Shown: positions 1-9,939 of the stretch, in pieces
Numbering within the stretch: the first letter of the stretch is position 1
Layout of the letters: the number at the start of each line of letters is the position of its first letter
Origin: Moniliophthora roreri
Taxonomy: Eukaryota; Basidiomycota; Agaricomycetes; Agaricales; Marasmiaceae
Assembly: GCA_001466705.2 (NCBI GenBank)
Contig: LATX02000204.1
Coordinates: 1-43,997 of the forward strand
DNA length: 43,997 nucleotides
Direction: 5' to 3'
Made by a program: the position numbers and the translations under genes
The notes under the pieces: model-generated
The model's database searches: none
Seen by the model: the letters and a program-made list of their open reading frames with translations, nothing else
What the model was told of the DNA's origin: nothing

Positions 1-1271
1 AGTATACCAGGTATGCTCAGGTATACTCAGGTCGGCACACTCGGTATACCAGGTATACTCAGGTATACTCAGGTCGGCATACTCGGTATACCAGGTATAC
101 TCAGGTATACTCAGCTCGGTATACTCGGTATACCAGGTATACTCAGGTATACTCAGGTTGGTATACTCGGTATACCAGGTATACTCAGGTATACTGAGGT
201 TGGTATACTCAGTATATTCAGGTATAATGAGGTCGGTATACTTGGTATACCGAGTATACTGACCTGAGTATACCTGAGTATACCTGGTATACCGAGTATG
301 CCGACCTGAGTATACCTGAGTATACCTGGTATACCGAGTATGCCGACCTGAGTATACCTGAGTATACCTGAGTATACCTGGTATACCGAGTATACCGACC
401 TCAGTATACCTAAGTATACCTGAGTATACCTGGTATACCAGGTATACTGACCTCAGTATACCTGGGTTTACTTTGTATACTTGGTATACCAATCTCAGTA
501 TACCTGGGTAAACTGAGTATACCTGGTATACCGAGTATGCCGACCTCAGTATACCTGAGTATACCTGGGCATACCTGAGTATACCTGAGTATACCTGGTA
601 TACCGAGTATACCTGAGTATACCTGGTATACCGACCTCAGTATACCTGAGTATACCAACCTGAGTATACCTGGTATACCGAGTATACCGACCTGAGTATA
701 CCTGAGTATACCTGGTATACCGAGTATGCCGACCTCAGTATACCTGGTATACCGAGTATGCTGACCTGAGTATACCTGAGTATACCTGGTATACCAAGTA
801 TGCCGACCTCAGTATACCTGAGTATACCTGAGTATACCGACCTCAGTATACCGACCTCAGTATACCTGAGTATACCTGAGTATACCTGGTATACCGAGTA
901 TGCCGACCTCAGTATACCTGAGTATACCTGGTATACTGAGTATGCCGACCTGAGTATACCTGAGTATACCTGGTATACCGAGTATACCGAGCTGAGTATA
1001 CCTGAGTATACCTGGTATACCAAGTATGCCGACCTCAGTATACCTGAGTATACCAACCTCAGTATACCTGAGTATACCTGGTATACCAAGTATGCCGACC
1101 TCAGTATACCTGAGTATACCAACCTCAGTATACCTGAGTATACCTGGTATACCGAGTATACCAACCTGAGTATACCTGAGTATACCTGGTATACCGAGTA
1201 TACCGACCTGAGTATACCTGAGTATACCTGGTATACCGAGTATACCGACCTGAGTATACCTGGTATACCGA
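1..1271. repeat. 42-bp minisatellite array with an orientation switch
   Basis: The block is built from a 42-bp unit made of 10-bp sub-repeats close to GTATACCTGA, plus a variant part reading roughly GGTATACCGAGTATGCCGAC. From 1 to about 240 the unit reads in one orientation. From about 255 onward it reads as the reverse complement, so the junction near 250 is the centre of a large imperfect palindrome around a GGTATACC core. Copies vary by point changes and by loss of one 10-bp sub-repeat, especially at 430-660. Because 42 is a multiple of three, several frames stay open on both strands and give repetitive reading frames; these are not genes. The array runs off the start of the window, so its full length is unknown. 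Confidence 0.95.
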
Positions 1272-2234
1272 NCAGTCACTTTATCTTGCCAAACAAACAC
1301 CCCATCCTGTCCATATTGAGTTCTGTGTCTTCTCTAGGTCAAATCATGGCCTCTGTCCTTATTAAATCTCACCTTGTTAGGTTGCTTTCCACTCAAACTA
1401 TTTCTTACATCACATTCATTTCAAGCACAAAACATAGCCTCACTACTTTCAAATTAATGTCTTGTCTTGCTTAAGTCATTGTCCTATAAATCTTCAAATT
1501 TTCAGATCCAGACCTCCAGGTTGCAAAATTCTTTGTTTCTTGACATCCCTGCCTCCCTCTGTGGACTTTCATCGTTGTCAGCTTGTCAACTTGAACCTCA
1601 CAAGACTCCATGTCCCACTTGTCATTGATATCTATCATCATCTCAATACAAGACTGCTGGTTTTTTATCAAAATAGATCAATCCCTAGATTGTCCGTCAC
1701 ACAGCTCCAATAAACATCTTTCATTGTGTCTACATCCTTCTGGTGTCAGTCAGTGGTAGTACATCCATCCCACATTCCAGCTCACAACCTTTGCATAAAC
1801 AAATTCAAACCCTCCACATCCTAATTCTGCTTGACAATCCTGCCTTTGTTACAATACATGGACTCCACATTCCAGCTCTCAACCGTGCGATGACCAAAAT
1901 AAATCCATTGACATTTTACATTCCAGCTAACAAGCCTATGTTCCAGAGATCAATAGCCTCCACATTCCATGTTCACTCACTGGAGGTGGAGCAATCTGAA
2001 GAAAAAAAATTAATTACCATCCTTGCTTGCTTAATTCATTGTCATCCAGATATCCAGATCCTCGGTTGCTACCTGCTGATCACAAAAATAGATGGACTCC
2101 ACATCTCCAAAAAATGCTCTGGGAGGGTCTCATGGCCAAAATAAGTGACTGATTATGTGGTGGGAGGCTTCGCTCAGAAAGACGTTTGGTGGGGATGTGG
2201 CTCCACATCCCAATATAAGATAGTTATTCAAATT
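1272..2234. other. Gene-free, pyrimidine-rich, probably transposon-derived sequence
   Basis: The single undetermined base at 1272 marks the edge of the minisatellite. After it comes C/T- and A-rich sequence with recurring motifs such as CCACATTCCAGCT (near 1770, 1865 and 1920) and CCACATCC. Short reading frames are present on both strands but none shows a recognisable domain or plausible splicing. The style resembles the left half of the inverted-repeat element at 28471-31825. I infer decayed transposon or satellite sequence. Confidence 0.5.
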
Positions 2235-2830
2235 TGATGACCAGAGTGTCATTCCTAGCATACTTGATGTCAAAAAATCCACTGCTAGTCTTTTTGAAGT
2301 CAGCGCTAACCTCCCTGACTTGGTACATCAACGTCTTCCTTGTACCTCCATACGTTTCCACCCAACTCCATAACTGCTTCCACAGATCCAAAGTCATGCA
2401 CCAGAGCCTTGTTCCTAGGCTATTCCACATCGACCAATCCACTGGTAACATTTTCGAACCCGGCGCTAACCTCCCTGACTCACTAGATTGATGCCTTCCT
2501 CCTACCTCTACACATTTCTGCCCAACTCAAATACCACTTCCACAGATCCAAATTCAACCACCAGAGCCTTGTTCCTAGGCTATTCCACGTCGACCAATCC
2601 ATTGGTATCATTTTCGAACACCGCGGCGTCCTCTCTGACTCACTATCTCCATGTCCTCCTCGTACCTCCTTACATTTCTACCCAACTCAAATACCACCTC
2701 CACCGATCCAAATCCGACGATCAGACCGTCGTTCCCAACGTATTTGACGTCGACGAGTCCAATGGTAGCCTTTTCAAACCCGGCGTTATCCTCCTTAAAC
2801 CAGTACGTCAATATTTCCGTACTGCAATAT
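2235..2830. repeat. 160-bp tandem repeat, about 3.7 copies
   Basis: The anchor CCACAGATCCAAA, or its variant CCACCGATCCAAA, starts one base before 2381, 2541 and 2701, an exact 160-bp period. Other landmarks recur with the same spacing: a block around GTCATTCCTAG..TATT, then CCAATCCA(C/T)TGGTA, then GCGCTAACCTCCCTGACT, then CCCAACTC. Divergence rises toward the right-hand copies. The unit length is not a multiple of three, so any reading frame shifts from copy to copy. A spliced minus-strand gene is not impossible, but nothing supports one. Confidence 0.85.
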
Positions 2831-3025
2831 CCTAACCAAAGTCCCATTCACTCGGCGGTAAAGACAGCGCCCGAGGACCCCACAAATTCCATTATGCGGT
2901 TTTTCGCGTCGCTGAACACGATGGTGATGTCAGCAAGACTGCTAGACGTCACCATCATCGGCGTTGCCGTTGCTCACTGCACACGCGCTCTCACCTCCAT
3001 ACCCAACCGCCCAGGAACCTTCTAT

Positions 3026-3080
3026 AGCCTCTGGAACGACGGTGACGACGAATTCGTCGTTACCCCTGTTCACAGAGGCT
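3026..3080. repeat. 55-bp imperfect palindrome, copy 1
   Basis: The sequence begins AGCCTCTGGAAC and ends GTTCACAGAGGCT around a central GACGACGAATTCGTCGT core. It recurs at 4265-4319 and 6326-6381. Confidence 0.85.
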
Positions 3081-3159
3081 GCAGGAAGACTCAGGGGTGA
3101 TGCACTTACCCATCCTTCTGCCTACTCCTCCACTCCATGCATCATCCACGGTATCGCTG

Positions 3160-3720
3160 GAAACGACCTCAGCGCCGGCTTCGCTGACGTCGTAATCGTG
3201 TTCAGCGACCCAGGAAACACCAGGAGAGGTCTCCTGGCGGCTTCGGAGCTGCTGGTTGTGTCCGGAAGCAGGGTAGGAGGAGAGGGTGGTGAGAGTGTCC
3301 AGATCGAAGTAAAGATGTCCTCGCGAGTCTTCGGCGAGGTCAGATTCGTATTCTACGACCCAGGAAACCCCCAGAACACTTGTCTGGGTAATTTCCCGCT
3401 CGTTTGTTGCGGCTGGAGACGGTGGTAGGAGGAGAGGGTGGTGCTGGTGTCGAGATCGAATGAAAGACGACGTCGCTGATCTTCGGCGACGTCAAATTCG
3501 TGTTCTACGACCCAAGAAACACCCAGACCACTTGTCTGGGTGATTTCCCGGTCGTTGGTTGAGGTTGGAAGCGGGGGTAGGAGGAAGGGGTGGTGCAGGT
3601 ATCGATTTCGATGGAAAGACGACGTCGCGAGTCTTCGGCGACGTCGTAGACGTGTTCAGCGACCCAAAAAACCACCAGGAGAGTTCTCCTGGTGGTTTCT
3701 GCGCTGGTGGTTGAGGCATG
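3160..3720. repeat. 152-bp tandem units, each with two hairpins
   Basis: The motif CTTCGGCGA begins at 3329, 3481 and 3633, an exact 152-bp period, and a fourth, more diverged unit lies just upstream at 3163-3315. A further isolated copy lies at about 4550-4640. Every unit has a first hairpin (3163-3193, 3319-3339, 3469-3493, 3619-3647) and, about 30 bp later, a second one (3220-3237, 3370-3388, 3520-3542, 3670-3697). The last is a 13-bp perfect stem with a 2-base loop. Arms differ between units yet still pair. 152 is not divisible by three. Confidence 0.85.
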
Positions 3721-3869
3721 GTACCTTGATGTTGGTTTGGGTAAGGTGGACCGAGGTACCGGGTTTTCCAGTGTTTCGGCGGCGGCGCGTGACGGCGTTG
3801 GCATTGGAGATGAAGGAGATGGGACCAGATAGCCTAGAACAAGAGGTAAAAAGTCAGTAGAACGAGAAA

Positions 3870-4081
3870 AAGTGGCACGCACCTGGTATTCCATTCCCCT
3901 GCCGCTCTCCCTCCTTCTTCCAACTCCTTCCGCCCTCCTCGCAGTCCTTAGATAACCTAGAGTAGCATAGTTAGTAATAGAAATCAAAATAGATGAAAAA
4001 AACTTACCATTTTCCGACTCGCAGCTGCCGTCGTGGTGGTAAGAGAGAAAGAGCGTGTGTCACGTAAAGTCACACACGCTC
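3870..4081. repeat. Pyrimidine-rich repeated block, copy 1
   Basis: A block that starts with GGCACGCACCTGG, continues with a CTCCCTCCTTCTTCC tract, then a TAG-rich A/T stretch, then GTGGTGGTAAGAGAGAAAGAG, and ends in a hairpin at 4051-4081. Related blocks start near 4815, 5285 and 5940. On the minus strand the conserved ends look like 5' splice sites (CAG/gtgcgtgcc and AATG/gtaagt) framing an exon of about 75 nt. That is the best evidence that these blocks were once parts of a spliced minus-strand gene. Confidence 0.6.
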
Positions 4082-4264
4082 GATGATAACGCCGACGCCG
4101 AGAGACCCCAGAATGGTAATCCTGGGGTTCTCGACGTCTCCGAACACGATGGTGGTGTCGGCGTTACTGCACGATCCCTCCATCGTGCTCGTATCCACCC
4201 TTGCCGTATCCGCTTTGCAGCTCGTGCCTAGAGCTGCAAAGCTAGCATCCAGGAGGCTTTCTAT

Positions 4265-4319
4265 AGCCTCTGGAACGACGGCGGCGACGAATTCGTCGTT
4301 GCCTTTGTTCACAGAGGCT
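4265..4319. repeat. 55-bp imperfect palindrome, copy 2
   Basis: This has the same outer arms and the same ACGACGAATTCGTCGT core as the copy at 3026-3080, with changes confined mainly to the segments between core and outer arms. Confidence 0.85.
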
Positions 4320-4814
4320 GCAAGAGGCCCTGGGTGTGATGGGGAGTGGGTAGAAAGAGGGAGGAGGAAGATAGGGTGGTAGACACCCGCCAAACGAGAT
4401 AAAGACAGCGTCAGCGGAATCCGCTGACGCTAGAAATGGATTCAGCAACCCGAAATACGTCAGAACAGGCAGTCCGGCGTACTTGGGTGCTGGTATTTGA
4501 GTCCAGAAGCTGGGGTAGGAGGAAAGGGTGCTGCGGATGTCGAGATCGAGTGAAAACGTCGCTGATCTTCGGCGACGTCATATCCGTGTTCAGGATGTTG
4601 AAGAACCCTCGGGAGACTTGACCGGGTGGTTCTGGCGTAATTGCTTGCGGTGGTAGAGGTTGGTTTTGGTTTAGGGATGTTCGGATGAAGTGGCAGTGTT
4701 TCGGGTGTTTCGGTGGCAACGACGGATAACGCAGACGTTGGAGAGGTAGAAGATGGATCCTGGGAGCCTGCAAGATACGAGATAACGGTAGAAGAACAAA
4801 AAAAAAGTCGGTTT

Positions 4815-5020
4815 TTGGCACGCACCTGGTGCCCTGCCCTACAACTGATCTCCCTCCTCCTTCTCCTTCCTTCCACTCGACTTCCGTGTTGTATATAGTC
4901 CTAGTGTAGGTATATTAGTTAAGAAAAGTAAAATAGCTAAGAAAAACTCACCTTTCCGAGTCGTTGCTGGTCGTTGTGGTGGTAAGAGATAAAGAGCGGA
5001 TGTGACACAAAGTCACATCC
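4815..5020. repeat. Pyrimidine-rich repeated block, copy 2
   Basis: This has the same order of landmarks as at 3870-4081. It ends in a perfect 9-bp hairpin (4998-5006 with 5012-5020, loop ACAAA) where copy 1 has GAGCGTGTGT arms. The flanking minus-strand splice-like signals are kept. Confidence 0.6.
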
Positions 5021-5284
5021 ACGAGAGGGTAACGCCGGTCTCGAGAGACCCCGGAATCGAGAATTTGAGGTCTTCGAGGTTGGTGAAGAGGATGGTGGCG
5101 CAGGCGTTGAAAGGCGGGAGGTGTACGTATGCGTGGTGGGTGGTTGACGTCTGCAGCGGCTATTGAGGGTGAAAAAAGGTCGGCGGGGGCTTCAATTCGT
5201 GTCAGGAATCACTAAAAAAAAAAGAAAAAAAAACACCTGTATGTAGAGAGGGAAAGGTCAGAATAGCAGAAAAGACAAAGAAAT

Positions 5285-5490
5285 TGGCAACGTACCTTGT
5301 ACCCGATACCACACCTATTCTCCTTCCTACCTCTGCTCCTTCTAATCCTCCAAGGCACGTACGTGGACCCTGTAGTTTGCTATTTAGCGTAGAAAAGCGG
5401 GGTAAATGAAAAATACGCACCTTTTTTGTTTCTTCACGGACGGTCGTGATGGTAAGAGGGAAAGAAGAGACAGGCCGTGATGAACACAGC
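5285..5490. repeat. Pyrimidine-rich repeated block, copy 3 (diverged)
   Basis: Landmarks GGCAACGTACCTTG, the C/T tract and GATGGTAAGAGGGAAAGA are recognisable, but the terminal hairpin is degenerate. Spacing to copies 2 and 4 is shorter (about 470 and 655 bp), so internal deletion has occurred. A partial start (GGGTACGCACCTG) near 5734 may be the remains of another copy. Confidence 0.5.
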
Positions 5491-5939
5491 CTCTCGATGC
5501 CATTCGTCGCCGAGGGAAAATCTGAGCTGTTCTTGTAGTGAGCCGGGCTCGAATACTGTGAGACGCCCTGTGTAAGTGAACTGGGTTTTAGGATATGAGG
5601 TAGGACCTACGCTTACGAGACGAGTTCCAGGTTGCGGTTTGCGAGTCGATTTCCAGAGGTCCCGAGGTGTGGAATGCAATCGTCGCCGACGAACGAGAGC
5701 CTGTGGAAAGCACGGTAAGAGTAACAACGATTGGGTACGCACCTGTTTGTGGTAAGAGTTCAAGATCAGATCCGTCGGTGACGAATCGTTGATTTTGGTG
5801 TGGAGGGGATTGTGTGAGGTGGCGGCGATACAAGCGTCTCGGCAACGATGGATGACAGCCTAGGTGTAGGATTTAGTGTAAAAGGAACCGAAGAGGCTGT
5901 AAGATACAAGAAGCCGGTCAGTAGAAAAAAAAACAACAG

Positions 5940-6150
5940 GTTTTGGCACGTACCTGCTTTCCTGTACCACCACTCTTCTCCCTCCTTCTTCCAACTCCTT
6001 CTACCCTCCTTGTAGCTCCTAGATAGTTTAGGTAGATATATTAGCTAGAAGAAAAGTGTTATAGATCAGAAAAAAGTACCTTTTCAACGACGCTGCCGGC
6101 GTTGTGGTGGTAAAAGAGAAAGAGGGGGTGTCACGCAATGTCACACCTGC
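5940..6150. repeat. Pyrimidine-rich repeated block, copy 4
   Basis: Landmarks GGCACGTACCTG, the CTCCCTCCTTCTTCC tract and GTGGTGGTAAAAGAGAAAGAG are intact, and the block ends in the hairpin GGTGT...ACACC at 6127-6147. It is followed by the third 55-bp palindrome, as copy 1 is followed by the second. Confidence 0.6.
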
Positions 6151-6325
6151 TCAGTGATTACGCTGGTGCCGAAAGATCCCAGAATGGTAGAACCGGGGTT
6201 TTCGACGTTGTGAAGATGGTGGTGGCGTCGACGAGACTGCACGGCACCTCCATTGTGTTCGTTGTCACTTAGTTGCCCTAGCTCTGCACCTGATGCATAA
6301 ACCAGCACATCCAGGGTCCATTTTT

Positions 6326-6381
6326 AGCCTCTGGAACTACGGGAACGACGATTTCGTTGTTCTCGTTGGTTCTCAGAGGCT
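6326..6381. repeat. 55-bp imperfect palindrome, copy 3
   Basis: This is the most diverged copy. The outer arms AGCCTCTG and CAGAGGCT are intact, and the core reads ACGACGATTTCGTTGT. It is one base longer than the other two. Confidence 0.8.
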
Positions 6382-6490
6382 ACGCGGAGGACCTTAGCAC
6401 ACTGGAGGAGTGTAGGATGGGGGAGGAGGAGGGGGTGTGAGAGGTGCTGCGAACGAATGAAAGACGGAGTCGGCGGGACCTGCTGACGCC

Positions 6491-8133
6491 AAAAATGGGT
6501 TCTGTGGTCAACGATACTCCAGTAAAGACTTTCTCGCGTATTTGGAAGCTGGTAACGGGTTGTGAGTGCGGCGATCATGGCGAGTTGGAAGTAAAGACAG
6601 CCAGCGGATTCCGGGGTTGACCCTAGCTTCATCCAAAAGCTATGATAGGAGGTAGGCTTGCGAGCGCCGGTAGTCCAGTGATTCCCCTCTCTGTTGATAG
6701 TGGTGAATGCTGAATGAAGGATATGCATGAGGAGAGTGGGTCGTATCTCCTGGGTTCAGGTTGAACGATGATAAGGAAGACTCAGTTCGATATAAAGAGG
6801 GCGCTAGGTTGTACGCGGACGAGTGTTGACATGTGGTTTTATGCGGCGACTAGCGAAGAACAATTCCGGGGAGGTGATGTGACATATCCTTGGCGATGTG
6901 ATACCAGTTTCGAATCCCTGCTCCACTGCTCTACCCGTGTCATCCACGCCCGTGCTCTTCCCCGCTACTTTGCTCTCCGTCTCCTTTCCAAAGAACGTAT
7001 CAAACATTCGACTTGTGCGTATCGACGCTGAGCAGTAAGTGCTCAAGCTCTTGAGGGACTGAGTGCAGGTATGGTATGACGTGCGTTGGTATGCGACGAT
7101 AAGTTTAGGTTGGAGATGTCCAAATGAGCAAGAGATACATTTTCCCAAGTTGCATGTATCAGTCTGACGTCGAAAGGTTGGCTCATTACGCACATTGCGC
7201 TTTTGATGACGATGGTCAAGAAGAAACCCGGGATGTCGACCCTGTCACACTCTGATGTCACAATTTCATACAGCCTTTATGCTTTCTTGTGGCAGTATCT
7301 ACTACGACGGTCCATTATGGTGTAGTGGCTTGTATCACAATAGCCCAGGATTTGATTCGCTGTAATGGAACACATTCCGAGGACTTGTTTGGGACTTATT
7401 AGACTTTCTTGCGTTCTACCAGTACTTATCGCTTAATTGTTATCGACATTGCTATTTATTATCTCAAATGAACGGCATAGTCATTTTTCCACGACTACCA
7501 TGTGGCGGTGAAAAGAAGCCCGAATGCTGTATTGGGTATGCCTTGCTCGTCTATCATCTTGATGGTCAAGAAGGAAGAAACTGTCTTGGAAAGACTGCAA
7601 TGGGAAGATGGCAGCTCTTATCCCCATTAGTATCATCACTCAGCATTCATTGCAAGGGGAATAATGAAACCGTGAAAGGAACTAGAAAGTCTAGAACAAG
7701 TGGCTAAAATGACGCTATCAGAGAAAATCAAGTACGAAGCAAATGGATAAAGATCCAACCCTTATGGCTCTCTGCAGTTATCTATATCCTGAGGGCAATG
7801 AGAATGACATCCAAAAAAAGAAGAAACTTGTGGATTGAGTTGATCTTGACTGGGAGCATCGGCGAAATGATAAAAGAACACCGTTGCTTTCTCACGCTCA
7901 AACACCGACAACCAAGCGTTTTCCAAGTATATCGTCCTTGCCGTATACACTTTCCTTTCCCCTTGTTCTCGTCTTTCACTCTCTTTATCTCGCCGCTTGA
8001 ACACCATCATCCATAACAAACATCGCACATTTCTTTGAAACGACCAACCTCATTCAGAACCGTGACTCAGCACGTTATAGACCTCACGGAGACTCGAGAA
8101 ATAATCCAGCTGCCTCTCTCTTTCACCCACAAC
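6491..8133. other. Region without a recognisable gene
   Basis: Short reading frames occur on both strands (for example 6804-7193 on minus and 7468-7707 on plus). None has a recognised domain, a signal peptide or a consistent chain of splice sites. I found no clear repeat or RNA gene. The right part is presumably the 5' flank of the 7TM gene at 8134. Confidence 0.5.
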
Positions 8134-9532
8134 ATGCCTGCTCCTAATCTTTCAGCTCGTAATATCGATACGATCATCCAACTCGCAAGAAGCCGCCGAT
8201 AAATACGGTTTACATGTACTGATAATTCTAGTACAGGAGTATTCGTTGTATTATCTTTCGTTACCATCGTCATACTCATACACCGACGGAGACTCCATTT
8301 ATCCGCTTTGCCTGGCAGGAAAGCCTATACCGGGGTCCTACTGGTAGCATCTTCGATGTTTCTAGTCGCTTCAATCATGAGTAATCTTGCCTTTTATGAG
8401 AGCCGATCTAACAGCTTTATTATCACGTCGTGGCCAGCTTATACCGTATATTGACACCCATCATTCACCTAGCGATTCTGTCTATTCGCTTCGGGATACC
8501 CCATTCGTGGTCAAAATCACCGCGTATTTTGTTCAAACAATGCTAGGAGATGGATTTTGGGTATGCAAATCACTCCCGGATTATCGTATCTTGTTCTCCT
8601 AAGAAAACACGTTCAGCTCTACCGGTTACACGTTGTCTGGAATGGAGACAAGCGTGTCACGTACCCTTTCGCTCTATTACTGGCTTCAAACGCAAATCGT
8701 GCTTTCCGGTTTTAGTCTGGGGTAAAAGACTAATATCTCTGACAGTCAGTCACGGGTGTAAAGAGTGTTCAAACCTTCACTCAAGCCTCTAGCTCGGATC
8801 CTTCTTTCAATGAAATTGCAGACTGGATCATAACCTTCATTACTCTTACGCTAACAACTAGCGTCGGTTGTGCAGGTGAGTTTTCCATGTCCTACATATA
8901 TATGATCCTGACGCTGGATTCCAAAGCCATGATTGCAATGCGGGTGTGGCAAATCCGCCGCAACGTCCTACGGTGTCCGTTTACGCCCCATTACGTTAGA
9001 TATGCGAAGCTCCCTGGGTTTAGCATCGTCATGATTGAGTCTGGAGCACTTTATTGCGCTTCGCCTATAGTCTGTCTATCGATATTTTTATGTGATAGCG
9101 ACAGATACGTGCGCTTACGATACATCTCACGATGTGGTGAGTGTCTTCATTCATTAATGATCACTGGCGTTAAAATACCATCTTAGTTAAGCCCCATCAT
9201 CGTAAGTGACTTTTTTCAAGCCTAGACCCATTCCTGACGGTATTATCATGCAGGGAATAACATTCTCGATGATAATCGTTCGGTTATCTTTTGATTCCCA
9301 TATGGCACTTGGATCTTCTCAGACGCTAATGGTCTTGGACACTCGCTATGAATCGTATTCTCCTACACGCAGCTCTGCAAGGTTGACGGGTCGGGATCGG
9401 ATTTCGATTCCGTCTACAGTCCATGTTACGCGCCGGGACATGTTCCATGCACGAGATTCGTGGTCGCCAACGGAGAACCCACCAAATCGAGAAGTTGTGA
9501 TGTCCGCTTGTTCTTCCGATATTGTACAGTAA
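8134..9532 (+). CDS. Seven-transmembrane protein of a basidiomycete-expanded family
   Basis: Integral membrane protein, function unknown. Spliced pieces follow the order of mushroom multi-gene 7TM proteins: TM1/2 (VFVVLSFVTIVILI and VLLVASSMFLVASIM), TM3 (FVVKITAYFVQTMLGDGFW) continuing after an intron into LYRLHVVWNGDKR, TM5 (DWIITFITLTLTTSVGCA), a cytosolic AMIAMRVWQIRRN, TM6 with the hallmark ESGALYC, and TM7 (GITFSMIIVRL). Phase-consistent exons are 8134-8158, 8237-8426, 8473-8560, 8617 onward, up to 8875, 8927-9108, 9187-9201 (15 nt) and 9254-9532. The junction between about 8660 and 8780 could not be closed in frame. It hides an unseen intron or a frameshift, so the gene may be a recent pseudogene. 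The start is tentative, because the N-terminus before TM1 is short. Family resemblance is from memory of conserved motifs. Confidence 0.7.
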
Positions 9533-9939
9533 CTTAGACCTTCCAGGACAAATGAATTTAATCATGGCCACGAAGCCTAAATGGGGTTAGACTGCAGGTC
9601 TCATGTCAAGATGTTTCGATTGTCCGGTATGAAGAATCCTACGATGCACGATCAGTTAACCCTGGTTCTTGGTAGCAAGAGCTCAACCTATTCTTTTTGA
9701 ATCAGTGGACAGCTCCAGGGAGTCAAAGGTGTACTGCGTGTGTAGTGTCTGCCATCAAAGTGAAGACAACGTAGTGGAAAGTCGGAACAATTGATTGCCT
9801 GGGTTTGGTGCAGGGCGCTCATCAAGCATCCATAGCGATAATCACCCATCGCAAAACCATGATGGCGGCGATGTTTCGATACATCATATAAAGGGTAATT
9901 GCTTTGCAAGACCCTAGTTCTCTTCCCGCTTTTTTTCTT
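9533..9939. other. Intergenic spacer between two plus-strand genes
   Basis: I see no convincing gene. Only short frames occur. The last part is the presumed 5' flank of the GH76-like gene. Confidence 0.5.

Larger units (their letters stand above)
2880..6490. repeat. Hairpin-rich, fast-evolving repeat array
   Basis: This 3.6-kb block is composed of diverged copies of larger units. Each unit carries a palindrome of about 55 bp, then further short inverted repeats, then a pyrimidine-rich stretch. Strong inverted repeats include 2920-2956, 4212-4242 (12-bp perfect arms), 4407-4431 (12-bp arms, 1-base loop), 4998-5020 (9-bp arms) and 6469-6487. On the minus strand there are splice-like signals (exon ends followed by gtgcgtgcc or gtgagt) and short repetitive frames with stops, so a decayed repeat-protein gene is the main alternative. 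I see no known domain. The start and end are approximate. Confidence 0.7.

Noticed and set aside
1..1271. CRISPR-like regular repeat
   Set aside because: The units are contiguous, without unique spacers, and the DNA is from a fungal nucleus.
13..1474. Long open frames on both strands with repeats of GILRYTQVGILGIP or LSIPEYTWYTEY type
   Set aside because: They result from a 42-bp tandem repeat, whose length is a multiple of three and whose sequence has no stops in several frames. They occur on both strands and end where the array ends.
2224..3100. Protein-coding repeat gene across the 160-bp satellite
   Set aside because: Frames shift between units because 160 is not divisible by three, and no phase-keeping introns are visible.
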